From positions 1,054,001-1,118,000 of the forward strand of contig NZ_MTQN01000011.1 in the NCBI RefSeq assembly GCF_001984195.1: a DNA stretch of 64,000 nt, written 5' to 3'. Numbering within the stretch: the stretch's first letter is position 1; the number at the start of each line of letters is the position of its first letter. Below the pieces are notes generated by a model. It ran no database searches, had not been told where the DNA came from, and saw nothing but the letters and a program-made list of their open reading frames with translations. This document shows positions 8,863 through 18,051 of the stretch, piece by piece. The DNA comes from Kribbella sp. ALI-6-A. GTDB lineage: Bacteria; Actinomycetota; Actinomycetes; Propionibacteriales; Kribbellaceae. Both the position numbers and the translations under genes were made by a program.

Positions 8863-10239
8863 TTGTCGTCACACAACGTCGCCGCGGCGGCCGGGACCGT
8901 CGGGGCCGGCGGCGCCGCGCCACGCCGCGACCGCTGGTGGGCCGGCTGGCCGTTGTCGGTGCTGTTCGTCGGGTTCCCGTTGTGGTGGGTGCTCGGCATG
9001 ACCGAGTTCGTCTTCTTCCTGGCCGCCGTACCGATGGCCTGGTCGCTGATCAGCCGCAAGACGGTGATCGCTCCGCGCGGGTTCGGCTGGTGGATCGCCT
9101 TCCTCGCGGTCGTGCTGGTCAGCGCGACGATGCTGACCAGCGACGCGCCGTTCAGCACCACCGGCCCGCTCGGCGGCACGCTGCTCACCTACACCTACCG
9201 GCTGTGCTGGTACGTCGTGGTCACCGTCGTGCTGCTCTACGTCGGCAACACCGACAAGACGCGGCTGCCCACGCAGCGCGTGGTCCGGTTGCTCGGCTAC
9301 ATGTTCGTGGTGACCGCGTTCGGCGGACTGCTCGGCGTCCTGGCGCCGAACTTCGAGTTCAGCTCGGCGCTCGAGCTCGTGCTACCGCACTCGATCGGCT
9401 CCAACAAGTTCCTGCACGCGCTGATCCACCCGGCCACCGCCGACATCCAGAACGTGCTCGGCTTCGCCCAGCCCCGGCCGCGGGCGCCGTACGCGTACGC
9501 GAACTCGTGGGGCGCGAACCTGTCGTTCTTCCTGCCGTTCTTCCTCTACGGGTGGTTCGGGCGGGAGTCCGGCTGGCGGCGGATCGCCGGCTGGCCGGTG
9601 CTGGTCGTCGCCGCGATCCCGGTCGTGTACTCGCTGAACCGCGGACTGTGGGCCGTGCTCGTCGTCGGCGCCCTGTACGCCGTCGTGCAGGTGATCCGGC
9701 TGCGCGGCTTCCACGCGATGGCGTGGCTGGCGCCGGTCGCGGTGGTGGCGGTCGTGGCCGCGCTGCTGTCGCCGCTGCCGACCATGATCAGCGAGCGACT
9801 CGCCCACCAGCACAGCAACGACCGGCGCAGCGAGCTCGCGGTCAAGACCATCGAGTCCACCGTGAAGGGCTCACCGCTGATCGGTTTCGGCAACACCCGT
9901 GACGTCGAGGGCAGCTTCGGCTCGATCGCCGGTGGCGCGACGCTGGGCTGCCCGGCCTGCGCCGTGCCGCCGTTCGGGACGCAGGGGCACCTGTGGCTGG
10001 TGGTGTTCACCCAGGGGCTGCTCGGGACGGCGCTGTTCCTGGCCTTCTTCCTGGTCCGGTTCGCGCGGCACGTGCGCAGCCGGGAGCCGATCACGATGAT
10101 CGGGCTCGCGGTGCTGCTCTTCTTCCTGATCGAGATCCTGGTCTACGACACGCTCGGCGCGCCGCTGTTCACACTGATGATCGCGCTGGGCCTGATGTGG
10201 CGGGACGACCGCGACGCGAAGGCGGTGACGACCCGATGA
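8863..10239 (+). CDS. O-antigen ligase/polymerase (Wzy)-like membrane protein
   Basis: A protein of about 458 residues with around ten hydrophobic segments, starting near residue 28 (PLSVLFVGFPLWWVLGM). A large loop in the middle of the chain contains the paired residues RPRAPYAYANSWG, as in the Wzy/WaaL family. Such proteins polymerise or ligate undecaprenol-linked glycan repeats at the outer face of the membrane. I prefer the TTG at 8863 behind GGGGGAACTCAG, a leader like the one at the methyltransferase gene near 20630. A GTG at 8848 is an alternative. It is the first gene of an eight-gene operon and overlaps the next start by 4 bp (ATGA). Confidence 0.8.
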   Translation: MSSHNVAAAAGTVGAGGAAPRRDRWWAGWPLSVLFVGFPLWWVLGMTEFVFFLAAVPMAWSLISRKTVIAPRGFGWWIAFLAVVLVSATMLTSDAPFSTTGPLGGTLLTYTYRLCWYVVVTVVLLYVGNTDKTRLPTQRVVRLLGYMFVVTAFGGLLGVLAPNFEFSSALELVLPHSIGSNKFLHALIHPATADIQNVLGFAQPRPRAPYAYANSWGANLSFFLPFFLYGWFGRESGWRRIAGWPVLVVAAIPVVYSLNRGLWAVLVVGALYAVVQVIRLRGFHAMAWLAPVAVVAVVAALLSPLPTMISERLAHQHSNDRRSELAVKTIESTVKGSPLIGFGNTRDVEGSFGSIAGGATLGCPACAVPPFGTQGHLWLVVFTQGLLGTALFLAFFLVRFARHVRSREPITMIGLAVLLFFLIEILVYDTLGAPLFTLMIALGLMWRDDRDAKAVTTR

Positions 10240-11459
10240 CCGTCACCGCGGATCTCACCACCGACCGCCTCGTCCGTACGGTCGAGCGACTGTGGCCCGA
10301 TCGCGCCGTGCAGCTGGTCCGCGGCCGCCGCCGTACGCCGGGCGCGCAGGACCTGATCTTCGTCCCGTCCCGCTCGGCGCCGCGCCTGCTCGTCCCGGCC
10401 GGGCGCCGGGCCGCCGCGTCGAGTGGGCTGCGCCGGTTCAGCCGCGCCTTGTCCGGCAAGGAACGCGCCGTCCGGCTGATCGGTTCGGCCGCGCTGCGGG
10501 TCGGCGGTGAAGGGCTGCTGGCCGACCGGATCCGGATCGGTCCGCCGGCCGGCGGCGACTCGATCGAGCGGCACCTGTCCGGGATCCTCGGCACCGACGT
10601 CGTGGTGGGACTCGGCGTCGGGACGTTGCGCGCCAACCAGAAGCCGATCCTGCAGGTCTTCGACCGGCGCGGGCGCTGCGTCGCGTACGTGAAGGTCGGC
10701 GACTCCGACCTGACCACGGGCCTGGTCCGCCAGGAAGGCGCCAACCTGGCCGAGCTCGCCCGCCACGACTGGAGCCTGCTCGAGATCCCCGCACTGCTCC
10801 ACCTCGGCAGCTGGAACGATGTCGAACTGCTCGTGATCTCCGCACTCGACACCGCGGCCAGGCCCGGTCCCGGCGTGTTGCTGCAACCGCCGTTGGCACC
10901 GCTCGACGAGCTGTACGACCGGTACGACGAAGGCTCGGCCGCGCTCGCGACGACGGCGTACTGGCGGGAGCTGCGCGGCACCGCCGACCGGATCGAGGAC
11001 GCCGGCCGGCGCGCGTCGTACGAGGAGGCGCTGGAGCGGATCGAGCGGAGCCGTGGCGACGACGTGGTCCGGCTGACCGCTTGGCACGGCGACTTCGCGC
11101 CCTGGAACCTCGGTCATCGCGGCGGGCGGCTGCAGCTGTGGGACTGGGAGCGGTTCGCCACCGGCGTACCGGTTGGGCTGGATCGGGTGCACTACGTGGT
11201 GCACACGAGCACCCGTGCGGCGGGTTTCTCCGACCAGGTGCTCGACACCGCTCTGACCAGCTCGTACGTCAGCCATCCGCGGTGTTCGCCCGATGAGCAG
11301 GACCTGCTGGGCGGGCTCTATCTGGTTTCCCTCGCGGCGCGCTACCTGATCGGAAGCCAGGGCGCGCAGGGCGAGGTCCTCGGTCCGACGACCCGGACCG
11401 TGCTCGACGCACTGTCCCGGCACAGCCGGCGGATCACCGCCACGAAGGGAGCCCGATGA
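10236..11459 (+). CDS. aminoglycoside-phosphotransferase/choline-kinase-fold protein
   Basis: The 407-residue product has the catalytic signature of the APH/choline kinase fold near residues 285-310: HGDFAPWNLGH (catalytic-loop Asp and Asn), then LQLWDWERF (metal-binding Asp). The N-terminal 130 residues are basic and less recognisable. A lysine in VAYVKVGDS could be the ATP-binding lysine. Family members phosphorylate small molecules or sugars. The position between the polymerase and sulfotransferase genes suggests modification of the glycan or its lipid carrier, which is inference. The start overlaps the preceding stop (ATGA), and the end overlaps the sulfotransferase start in the same way. 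Confidence 0.8.
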   Translation: MTVTADLTTDRLVRTVERLWPDRAVQLVRGRRRTPGAQDLIFVPSRSAPRLLVPAGRRAAASSGLRRFSRALSGKERAVRLIGSAALRVGGEGLLADRIRIGPPAGGDSIERHLSGILGTDVVVGLGVGTLRANQKPILQVFDRRGRCVAYVKVGDSDLTTGLVRQEGANLAELARHDWSLLEIPALLHLGSWNDVELLVISALDTAARPGPGVLLQPPLAPLDELYDRYDEGSAALATTAYWRELRGTADRIEDAGRRASYEEALERIERSRGDDVVRLTAWHGDFAPWNLGHRGGRLQLWDWERFATGVPVGLDRVHYVVHTSTRAAGFSDQVLDTALTSSYVSHPRCSPDEQDLLGGLYLVSLAARYLIGSQGAQGEVLGPTTRTVLDALSRHSRRITATKGAR

Positions 11460-12361
11460 CCGCCGGTCTGACCGCCAGGAGCACCGCCGTGCTGCGATCC
11501 ACCCGGGACGTCGTTCCGGACGGCGCGCAGAACGCCATCCGCACGGCGACCCGTGCCGTCGGCCGCGCCACCTCGGGGGTGCGGATGCTGCCCGACCTGA
11601 TCGTGGCCGGTGCCCAGCGCTGCGGGACGACCACGCTGTACCGGCTGCTGGTGGACCACCCGGCGATCGTGCGACCCCTGTTCCACAAGGGCATCGGGTA
11701 CTTCGACATCGGCTACGACCACCCGTGGTCCTGGTACCGCGGACACTTCCCGGTCGCCCCGGTGGCGGCGGCCCGGACCCGGCGGGTGGGCCGGCCGATG
11801 ACGTTCGACAGCAGCGGCTACTACATGTTCCATCCCCTGGCGGCCGAGCGGATCGCCCGGCACCTGCCGGACGTCAAGGTGGTCACGCTGGTCCGCGACC
11901 CGGTCGAGCGCGCGTTCTCGGCGTACAAGCACGAGAAGGCCCGCGGCTTCGAGACCGAGGACTTCGAGACCGCGCTGGCGCTGGAGGACGAGCGGCTGGC
12001 CGGCGAGGTCGAGCGGATCGAGGCGGACCCGTCGTACCAGAGCTTCCACCACCGCCACCACGCCTACGTCGGCCGCGGCCGGTACGCCGAGCAGATCGTC
12101 CGGCTGCAGCAGGCGCTGTCGCCGGAGCAGGTCTTCGTGATCGACGCGAACCGGTTCTTCGCCGAGCCGGTCGAGCAGTTCGCCCGGTTGCAGCAGTGGC
12201 TCGGCCTGCCGGTGCACAACCCGGCCAAGGTCGAGCAGGCGAACGCCCGGCCGAGCAAGCCGATGGCGGACTCGCTGCGGTCGACGCTGCTGGAGCGGTT
12301 CGAGGCGTCCGACCGCGAGCTCACCGGCATTCTCGGCGCGACACCGAGCTGGCGGTCGTGA
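11456..12361 (+). CDS. PAPS-dependent sulfotransferase
   Basis: The 301-residue protein carries both PAPS-binding signatures of the sulfotransferase family. The 5'-phosphosulfate loop is AGAQRCGTTTLYRLL near residues 51-65, and the 3'-phosphate motif is LVRDPVERAFSAYKHE near residues 145-160. These enzymes move sulfate from PAPS to a hydroxyl, commonly on a carbohydrate. With overlapping glycan-export genes on both sides and cysDNQ in the neighbouring operon, the likely substrate is the polysaccharide repeat unit or its precursor. No signal peptide is evident, so it should act in the cytoplasm, where PAPS is available. Confidence 0.9.
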   Translation: MTAGLTARSTAVLRSTRDVVPDGAQNAIRTATRAVGRATSGVRMLPDLIVAGAQRCGTTTLYRLLVDHPAIVRPLFHKGIGYFDIGYDHPWSWYRGHFPVAPVAAARTRRVGRPMTFDSSGYYMFHPLAAERIARHLPDVKVVTLVRDPVERAFSAYKHEKARGFETEDFETALALEDERLAGEVERIEADPSYQSFHHRHHAYVGRGRYAEQIVRLQQALSPEQVFVIDANRFFAEPVEQFARLQQWLGLPVHNPAKVEQANARPSKPMADSLRSTLLERFEASDRELTGILGATPSWRS

Positions 12362-13668
12362 AGCCCGGCCGCCCGGCGCGCGACGACGCCGTCGAGCTGT
12401 CCGCCTACCTGCGCGCGATGCGCAGGGGCGTGGTGGCCGTCGCCGTCTGCGCACTGGTCGGCGCCGTCGTCGGTGTGGCCTGGACTCTGCGGACGCCGCG
12501 GGTCTACTCCTCCACCTCGGCCGTCCTGGTCGCGGACGTTCCGCTCTACCTGGCCCGGCGGGGCGCGGAGGGAGCGAAGTGGTTCACCATCGACACCGAG
12601 GCCGCCCGGCTGGTGTCGGCGCCGATCCTGCAGGCAGCCCGGCAAGCCACCGGTGAGAAGAACATCGAGACCAAGGTGCACATCTCGGCGGTGCCGACCA
12701 CCAAGGTGCTCAAGGTGACCTACCAGTCCACGGACCGGCGGGCCGCCGAGAGGGGCGCGGTGGCGATGACCACCGCGTACCGGACGCTGCGGCGCAGCGA
12801 GTTGGAGGCCCGTCGCGACCATCGGGCGGAGCTGATCGGCCAACAGATTGCCACGCTGAACGCGCGGCTGGACGCAACGCTGATCACCGGCAATCCCACG
12901 CCGGCCAAACTGGCCGAGCAGCGCGCCACCCGGCAGGCGATCGCGGCCCAGATCGCCGCCCGGCAGACCGAGTCGCGGCAGATCCTCGCCACCAGCGCGT
13001 ACCCGGGCCAGGTCGTCCGGGTCGGCGGTACAACGTCCGCGCGGCGGGTCAACCCTCTGGTGCCTCCGGTGGCAGGGCTCGTGCTCGGCGGACTCGCCGG
13101 TCTGCTGCTGTCGGCTATCCGGTCCGGCCGGCTGGGCAGCGTCAGCGACGTGACCCGTCTGGTGCCCGGTAGCGCGGTGGTGAAGCTCCGGCTGCACAAA
13201 CCGGGCCAGCCGGGCGGGCACGACTGGGACCCGATCACCACCGGCGTACTGGGGATGGGGGCGGGCGCCGTGGTGGTCGCGCCACCGGACCGGCCGCCGG
13301 GCGAACCGGAACGGGCTGCGGCCGACCAGCTCTCCGCCGCGCTGCGGCACCACGGGCGGCGGGCCTGGGTCGTCGACCACAGCGTGCTGCCCGTCGACAC
13401 CGTTCCCGTCGTACGAACCCGGGCCCGAGCGAGCACCGTCCTGGTGACCAGCGACGGCGTCACCAGCGAGCCGGGCTCCGTGCTGGCCGCGCTCGCCGGG
13501 AACGTCGTTCTGATCGTCACCCCGCGCACCCGGCACCGGGCGCTGACCGAGGCCGTACACCGGATCGCCGAGGTCGGCGCCACTGTCCAGGGAGTCGTGC
13601 TGCTGACCGGGGTCCGGTCGCTCACCGACCGATTCGTTCCACCCGTGCTGAGAAGGAGCACCTCATGA
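12358..13668 (+). CDS. Wzz-like chain-length/export protein with degenerate C-terminal domain
   Basis: The 436-residue protein starts at GTG 12358 (GTGA overlap). It has transmembrane segments near residues 23-44 (VVAVAVCALVGAVVGVAW) and 238-258 (LVPPVAGLVLGGLAGLLL). Between them is a mostly helical extracytoplasmic region, the layout of Wzz/polysaccharide co-polymerases. The C-terminal 170 residues look like the remains of a ParA/BY-kinase fold (GAVVVAPPDRPPGEPERAAA, then VILVT-type strands) but lack a Walker A lysine and a tyrosine cluster. It probably sets chain length or opens the export route together with the second Wzz-like protein at 14600. Confidence 0.78.
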   Translation: MKPGRPARDDAVELSAYLRAMRRGVVAVAVCALVGAVVGVAWTLRTPRVYSSTSAVLVADVPLYLARRGAEGAKWFTIDTEAARLVSAPILQAARQATGEKNIETKVHISAVPTTKVLKVTYQSTDRRAAERGAVAMTTAYRTLRRSELEARRDHRAELIGQQIATLNARLDATLITGNPTPAKLAEQRATRQAIAAQIAARQTESRQILATSAYPGQVVRVGGTTSARRVNPLVPPVAGLVLGGLAGLLLSAIRSGRLGSVSDVTRLVPGSAVVKLRLHKPGQPGGHDWDPITTGVLGMGAGAVVVAPPDRPPGEPERAAADQLSAALRHHGRRAWVVDHSVLPVDTVPVVRTRARASTVLVTSDGVTSEPGSVLAALAGNVVLIVTPRTRHRALTEAVHRIAEVGATVQGVVLLTGVRSLTDRFVPPVLRRSTS

Positions 13669-14603
13669 GTACACCGCCCACTGCTCCTTCGGTGAGCGTC
13701 GTCGTCGCCACCCGCAACCGGCCGGAACTGCTCCGCAAGGCGCTCAGCTCGATCGCCGCACAGAGCTACACCGGTCCGGTGGAGCTGGTCGTCGTCTACG
13801 ACCAGAGCGAGCCCGAGACCGGACTGGCCGCCGACCTGCCACTGACCGGGCAGGCCGGTGAGCGAGTCGTCCGGGTGGTCACCAACACCCGGACACCGGG
13901 CCTGGCCGGCGCGCGCAACAGCGGCGTGACCGCCTCGACCGGCGAGTTCCTGGCGTTCTGCGACGACGACGACAGCTGGCGGCCGGACAAGCTGAGCACC
14001 CAGGTGGCGATGCTGATCACCACCGGGGCCGGGCTGTCGGTGTGCGGGATCGAGATCACCATCGGCGACCAGACCCACGTCCGGGTGCCGACCCCGGCCG
14101 ACGTGACGGTGGCCGAGCTGGCCCGCCGCCGAGTGATGGAGGCGCATCCGTCCACTGTCGTGGTCCGCCGCGACGCGTTCCACCGGATCGGCTGGGTCGA
14201 TGAGGACCTGCCCGGCGGGTACGCCGAGGACTACGACTGGATGCTGCGGGCGCTGGCCGCGGAAAAGGTGGCCGTGGCCAGCAAACCACTGGTCGAGGTC
14301 CTGTGGCACCCCGGCTCCTTCTTCACCACCCGCTGGGCGGTGATCATCGAGGCGCTGGACTACATGATCGACAAGCACGAGGTGATCCGGGACAGCCCAC
14401 GAGGGCTGGCGCGGATCTACGGCCAGAAGGCCGTGGCCTACGCCGCGCTGCAGCAGCGGTCCGATTCATCCCGGTGGGCGCTGCGGGCCCTCCGGCTGGC
14501 ACCTGGTGAGAAGCGCGGGTACCTCGCGCTGGCGATCGCTTCTGGGGTCGTCCCGGCGAACAGAGTTCTGCAATGGGCGAATGCGAGAGGGCGGGGAATA
14601 TGA
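13665..14603 (+). CDS. family 2 glycosyltransferase
   Basis: The 312-residue protein has a GT-A fold N-terminus (VSVVVATRNRPELLRKALSS), a nucleotide-sugar metal site in FLAFCDDDDSWRPDKL near residues 98-113, and an acceptor-side motif LPGGYAEDYDWMLR near residues 182-195. GT2 enzymes transfer sugars from nucleotide donors to growing glycans on the cytoplasmic face. It is a complete-length member set between two Wzz-like genes with ATGA overlaps on both sides. The sugar transferred cannot be told from sequence. It is one of only two glycosyltransferase activities seen besides the initiating enzyme, so the repeat unit may be short or use enzymes encoded elsewhere. Confidence 0.9.
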   Translation: MSTPPTAPSVSVVVATRNRPELLRKALSSIAAQSYTGPVELVVVYDQSEPETGLAADLPLTGQAGERVVRVVTNTRTPGLAGARNSGVTASTGEFLAFCDDDDSWRPDKLSTQVAMLITTGAGLSVCGIEITIGDQTHVRVPTPADVTVAELARRRVMEAHPSTVVVRRDAFHRIGWVDEDLPGGYAEDYDWMLRALAAEKVAVASKPLVEVLWHPGSFFTTRWAVIIEALDYMIDKHEVIRDSPRGLARIYGQKAVAYAALQQRSDSSRWALRALRLAPGEKRGYLALAIASGVVPANRVLQWANARGRGI

Positions 14604-16444
14604 GCGGCACAACGGAGACGGCCGGCGCCGTACAAGGCAGCAGATTCACCTGGTCGGGCCTCGCGCGCCGGCTGCCGGTGATCGTCGCCCTGCTGGCGGT
14701 CGGTACCACGCTGGGATTCCTCGGCGCACGGCAGCAGCCGGCCGCCTACACAGCGACGGCGACCGTGCTGGTCGAGCCGGCCAACGGCAACCCGTACGCG
14801 CCCGGCGCCCGGGGACAGAACCTCGCGAACCTCGGCACCGAGGCACAGCTGGTCAGCTCCGACGCGGTCGCCCAGCTGGCCAAGTCGACGCTGCGCAGCA
14901 AGGCGTCGGTCGCGGCCCTGGTGGAGCAGCTGGCGGTCACCAACCCGCCGAACTCCCAGGTCCTCGAGGTGGCCTACACCGACCTGAACCCGGCGGCGGC
15001 GCGCGACGGCGCCAACGCCTTCGCCAACGCGTACCTGGTGGCCCGGGAGCGGCGTGCGGCCGAGTCGGTCCAGGCACAGATCAACAACCTGACCAAGGCC
15101 CGCAACGCCAACCAGTCCGCCCTGCAGCGCAACCTCGCCGCGCGCGACAAGACCACCGCCGGTACGCCGGCTCGCGTCCTGGCCGACCAGCGAGTGGCGA
15201 CCACCACCGCCGAGGCGACGAAGCTGGAGAACCAGATCAGCGACCTGCGGCTGTTCCAGGGCGACCCTGGACAGGTGCTGTCGCCGGCCACCCTGCCGAC
15301 CGGTACGGCGGGCCTGCCGGGCTGGATCATGCCAGTCGCGGGAGCCGGCATCGGTCTCCTGCTCGGCCTGGTCCTGGCGATCATGCGGGCCCTCAACGAC
15401 CGCACCCTGCGCACGGTCGGCGACGTGAAGGCGCTCGGTTACCCGGTGCTCAGCACGGTGACGCCGGTCACCGACGAACAGGCCGACGCTCTGCTGGTCG
15501 ACGCATCCGCCGGACTGCCCGACGGGGCCCGGCTGCTGCGCAGCGTGCTCGGCGTCGCCAGTCCGGACGGCGGCGCGGTGCTGCTCGTTCCGGCGGGCGC
15601 GGCCGGGGCACACACCACCACTCCCCTGGCTCTCGCAGCCGCGCTGGCCCGGTCGGACCAGACCGTCACCCTCGTCGACACCGATGGCGAGCTCACCCGG
15701 GCGACCCGGCTCGGTGACGTCGACGGTGTCGCGGAGGTGCTGAACGACACCGCCGAGGCGGACGAGGTGGCCACGGAGTACCAGCCGAACCTGCGGTTCG
15801 TTCCGGTCGGTCCGAAGTACTCGACATCGGTGGACAAGCTGGCCTCGCCGCAGATGCGGGAGTTCCTCGAGGGGTTGTCACCGGACTCGCAGTGGGTCCT
15901 GGTGGCCGGCCCGATCGCCTCGGCGCCGGAGACGCTGACGCTGGCGGATCTGTGCACCGACGTGATCATCCTGGTCAGCCTGCGGCAGACCACCTCGGTC
16001 GACCTCCAGCACGCGGCCGAGGCGGTCGCCCGCGGTGGCGCCCGGCTGGTCGGTGTCGTGGTCGATCACACGCCCCGTGGTGGCCTGCTGCGCCGGAACC
16101 GGACCGAGCCGGACAAGGAGTCGCCGGCCGTCGCGAGCCCGGCGCCCGAGACGGCCGATGCCCCGGAGGTACCGGTACGCGAGACCGCCCAGGTCTCGGC
16201 CGCCACGGCGCCGAAACTGGTCGCGGTGGACGAACGGACCGAGGAGCTGCCCGCGCTCGAGGACCGGCCCGCGCCGGACACCGAGAAGATCGATGCTGAG
16301 AGCAACGATCGGACCCGGCAGCCCAACGGCCAGGTCAACGGCCGGGAGAACGGGCCGGCCAAGGAGACGCCGGCATGGTTCCCGGACGCCGACGCGAGCG
16401 ACGACGAGGAAACCGGCTACGCCGCCTCACGGAGAACGGTGTAG
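14600..16444 (+). CDS. Wzz-like protein with pseudo-kinase/ParA-like cytoplasmic domain
   Basis: The 614-residue protein begins at ATG 14600, overlapping the preceding TGA behind GAGGGCGGGG. Membrane segments lie near residues 20-40 and 228-250 around a coiled extracytoplasmic region (Wzz topology). Residues of about 310-480 resemble a BY-kinase/ParA domain: a Walker A'-like strand (VTLVDTDGE) is kept. The P-loop position, however, reads PAGAAGAHTTTPLAL, with no GKS/T lysine. The C-terminal 120 residues are Pro/Glu-rich, probably disordered, and contain no tyrosine cluster. It is likely a structural partner in polymer length control or export, not an active tyrosine kinase. Confidence 0.8.
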   Translation: MSGTTETAGAVQGSRFTWSGLARRLPVIVALLAVGTTLGFLGARQQPAAYTATATVLVEPANGNPYAPGARGQNLANLGTEAQLVSSDAVAQLAKSTLRSKASVAALVEQLAVTNPPNSQVLEVAYTDLNPAAARDGANAFANAYLVARERRAAESVQAQINNLTKARNANQSALQRNLAARDKTTAGTPARVLADQRVATTTAEATKLENQISDLRLFQGDPGQVLSPATLPTGTAGLPGWIMPVAGAGIGLLLGLVLAIMRALNDRTLRTVGDVKALGYPVLSTVTPVTDEQADALLVDASAGLPDGARLLRSVLGVASPDGGAVLLVPAGAAGAHTTTPLALAAALARSDQTVTLVDTDGELTRATRLGDVDGVAEVLNDTAEADEVATEYQPNLRFVPVGPKYSTSVDKLASPQMREFLEGLSPDSQWVLVAGPIASAPETLTLADLCTDVIILVSLRQTTSVDLQHAAEAVARGGARLVGVVVDHTPRGGLLRRNRTEPDKESPAVASPAPETADAPEVPVRETAQVSAATAPKLVAVDERTEELPALEDRPAPDTEKIDAESNDRTRQPNGQVNGRENGPAKETPAWFPDADASDDEETGYAASRRTV

Positions 16445-18051
16445 TGACTGCGCCCCTCGCCGAGACGACCGGCCCGCACCCGGCCAGTCTGAGCAAGATC
16501 GCCCGCGGCGGCTCCGCCAACCTGGTCGGAGCCGCCGGCGGCGCCGTGCTGACCCTACTGCTCACCTGGGTGGTGACCCAGGGCACCGAGGCCGGGGTGG
16601 CGGGCAGCCTGTTCGCCCTGACCGCGGTGTTCCTGATGGTCGCGGCGATCGCCGAGCTCGGCTCGGATGTCTCGCTGTCGAAGTTCCTGCCGCATTTCCT
16701 GGTCGAGGACCGGCTGGCCGACGCCCGGGCCACCGTCCGGATGGCTGCCCTGGTCTCCTTCGCCGGCGGCAGTGTCGTGGGTGCCGTGCTGCTCGTCCTG
16801 CGGAGCCAGGTGGCCGACGCCGTCCTCGGTGACACCAGCGGTACGCCGGGAAGCCGGGCGGTCGCTGTCCTGGCCGTTTGCGTCCCGCTCGCGGCGGTGA
16901 CGAACACGGTCTTGTCGGCCACCCGCGGGCTCACCGCGATCCGGCCGACCGTACTGGTCGACAAGATCGGCCGGGCCCTGCTCCAGGTCGGCTTCGTCGG
17001 GGTCGCCCTCGCGGCCGGCGCCGGACTCGGTGGTCTGACGCTGGCCTGGGCGCTGCCGTACGTCGTGGCCACCGTCGTCGCGATCAGCTGGTTCCTCGTC
17101 ATCGAGCGCCGGCTGGTCGCCCGCAGCGGACCGGGCCTGCCGCCGTCGGCACGCCGTGACCTCTGGCGCGAGTACGCCGTCTACACGTGGCCCCGGGTGA
17201 TCTCCCGGATCAGCCAGGCCATCCTGCAGCGGGCCGACATCGTGCTCGTCGCCGCACTGCGCTCGCCGGCCGAGGCGGCGGTCTACACGGTGGCCACCCG
17301 GCTGTTCGTGATCGGGCAGCTCGGCACCCAGGCGATCCAGCAGGTCGCCGCGCCGCACACCAGCGCGCTGCTCGCCTCCGGGGACGACCGGGCCACCAAG
17401 CGCGTCTTCCAGACCGTCACCGCCTGGACGATGTCGCTGACCTGGCCGTTCTTCCTGGCCTGTCTCGCGCTCGCGCCGTTGCTGCTGCACGTCTTCGGCG
17501 GTACGCAGTACCGGGCCGGGGACGACGTGGTGATCGTGCTCGCGGTGGCCGCGCTGCTGGCCGCTGCCGGCGGTCCGGTCGACCTGATCCTGCTGATGTC
17601 CGGCCGGAGCGGGCTGAGCCTGGTCAACGCGTTGGTTGCCCTCGGCATCAACCTGGTCCTGAATGTGCTGCTGATCCCGCCTCTGGGCATCGTCGGCGCG
17701 GCGATCGCCTGGGCCGCGGCGATCGTGGTGCGCAACGTGCTCGGCATGATCCAGGTGTCGCTCACCCTGCACTGGCTGCCGTTCAGCCGCCTGTCGGTGA
17801 TCGTCGGCGGCTTGGCGCTCGGCTTCTTCGCCGTACCGGCGCAGTTCCTGAAACTGGTCGCGGACCCCTCCGACGGAGTGCTCGTGGCCGTGCTGGCGGT
17901 CGGGGCCGCCGGTTACCTGGTCGCGTTGTGGAAACTGCGCGACCACCTTGCCCTGACGGCGTTCACCGCGATGCTGCGGCGCCGTCCTCACCCCGAGCCG
18001 GCCGGTGTGCTTCCGACCGCGGACGAGACGAAGCCGGTACCGATGTCATGA
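16444..18051 (+). CDS. Wzx-type polysaccharide flippase (MOP superfamily)
   Basis: The 535-residue protein has about 14 predicted hydrophobic segments beginning near residue 23 (NLVGAAGGAVLTLLLTWVV). The layout fits polysaccharide transporters of the MATE/MOP superfamily, including a conserved early motif FALTAVFLMVAAIAELG. Wzx proteins move undecaprenol-linked repeat units across the membrane for the Wzy polymerase. The start is the GTG at 16444, whose first base is the last base of the preceding TAG. With Wzy, Wzz, a GT and an initiating transferase in the same locus, this completes a Wzx/Wzy-dependent route. Confidence 0.87.
   Translation: MTAPLAETTGPHPASLSKIARGGSANLVGAAGGAVLTLLLTWVVTQGTEAGVAGSLFALTAVFLMVAAIAELGSDVSLSKFLPHFLVEDRLADARATVRMAALVSFAGGSVVGAVLLVLRSQVADAVLGDTSGTPGSRAVAVLAVCVPLAAVTNTVLSATRGLTAIRPTVLVDKIGRALLQVGFVGVALAAGAGLGGLTLAWALPYVVATVVAISWFLVIERRLVARSGPGLPPSARRDLWREYAVYTWPRVISRISQAILQRADIVLVAALRSPAEAAVYTVATRLFVIGQLGTQAIQQVAAPHTSALLASGDDRATKRVFQTVTAWTMSLTWPFFLACLALAPLLLHVFGGTQYRAGDDVVIVLAVAALLAAAGGPVDLILLMSGRSGLSLVNALVALGINLVLNVLLIPPLGIVGAAIAWAAAIVVRNVLGMIQVSLTLHWLPFSRLSVIVGGLALGFFAVPAQFLKLVADPSDGVLVAVLAVGAAGYLVALWKLRDHLALTAFTAMLRRRPHPEPAGVLPTADETKPVPMS

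Noticed and set aside
10236..11459. Antibiotic resistance kinase
   Set aside because: The APH fold motif is real, but the gene is translationally coupled to glycan export genes, so a resistance role is unlikely.
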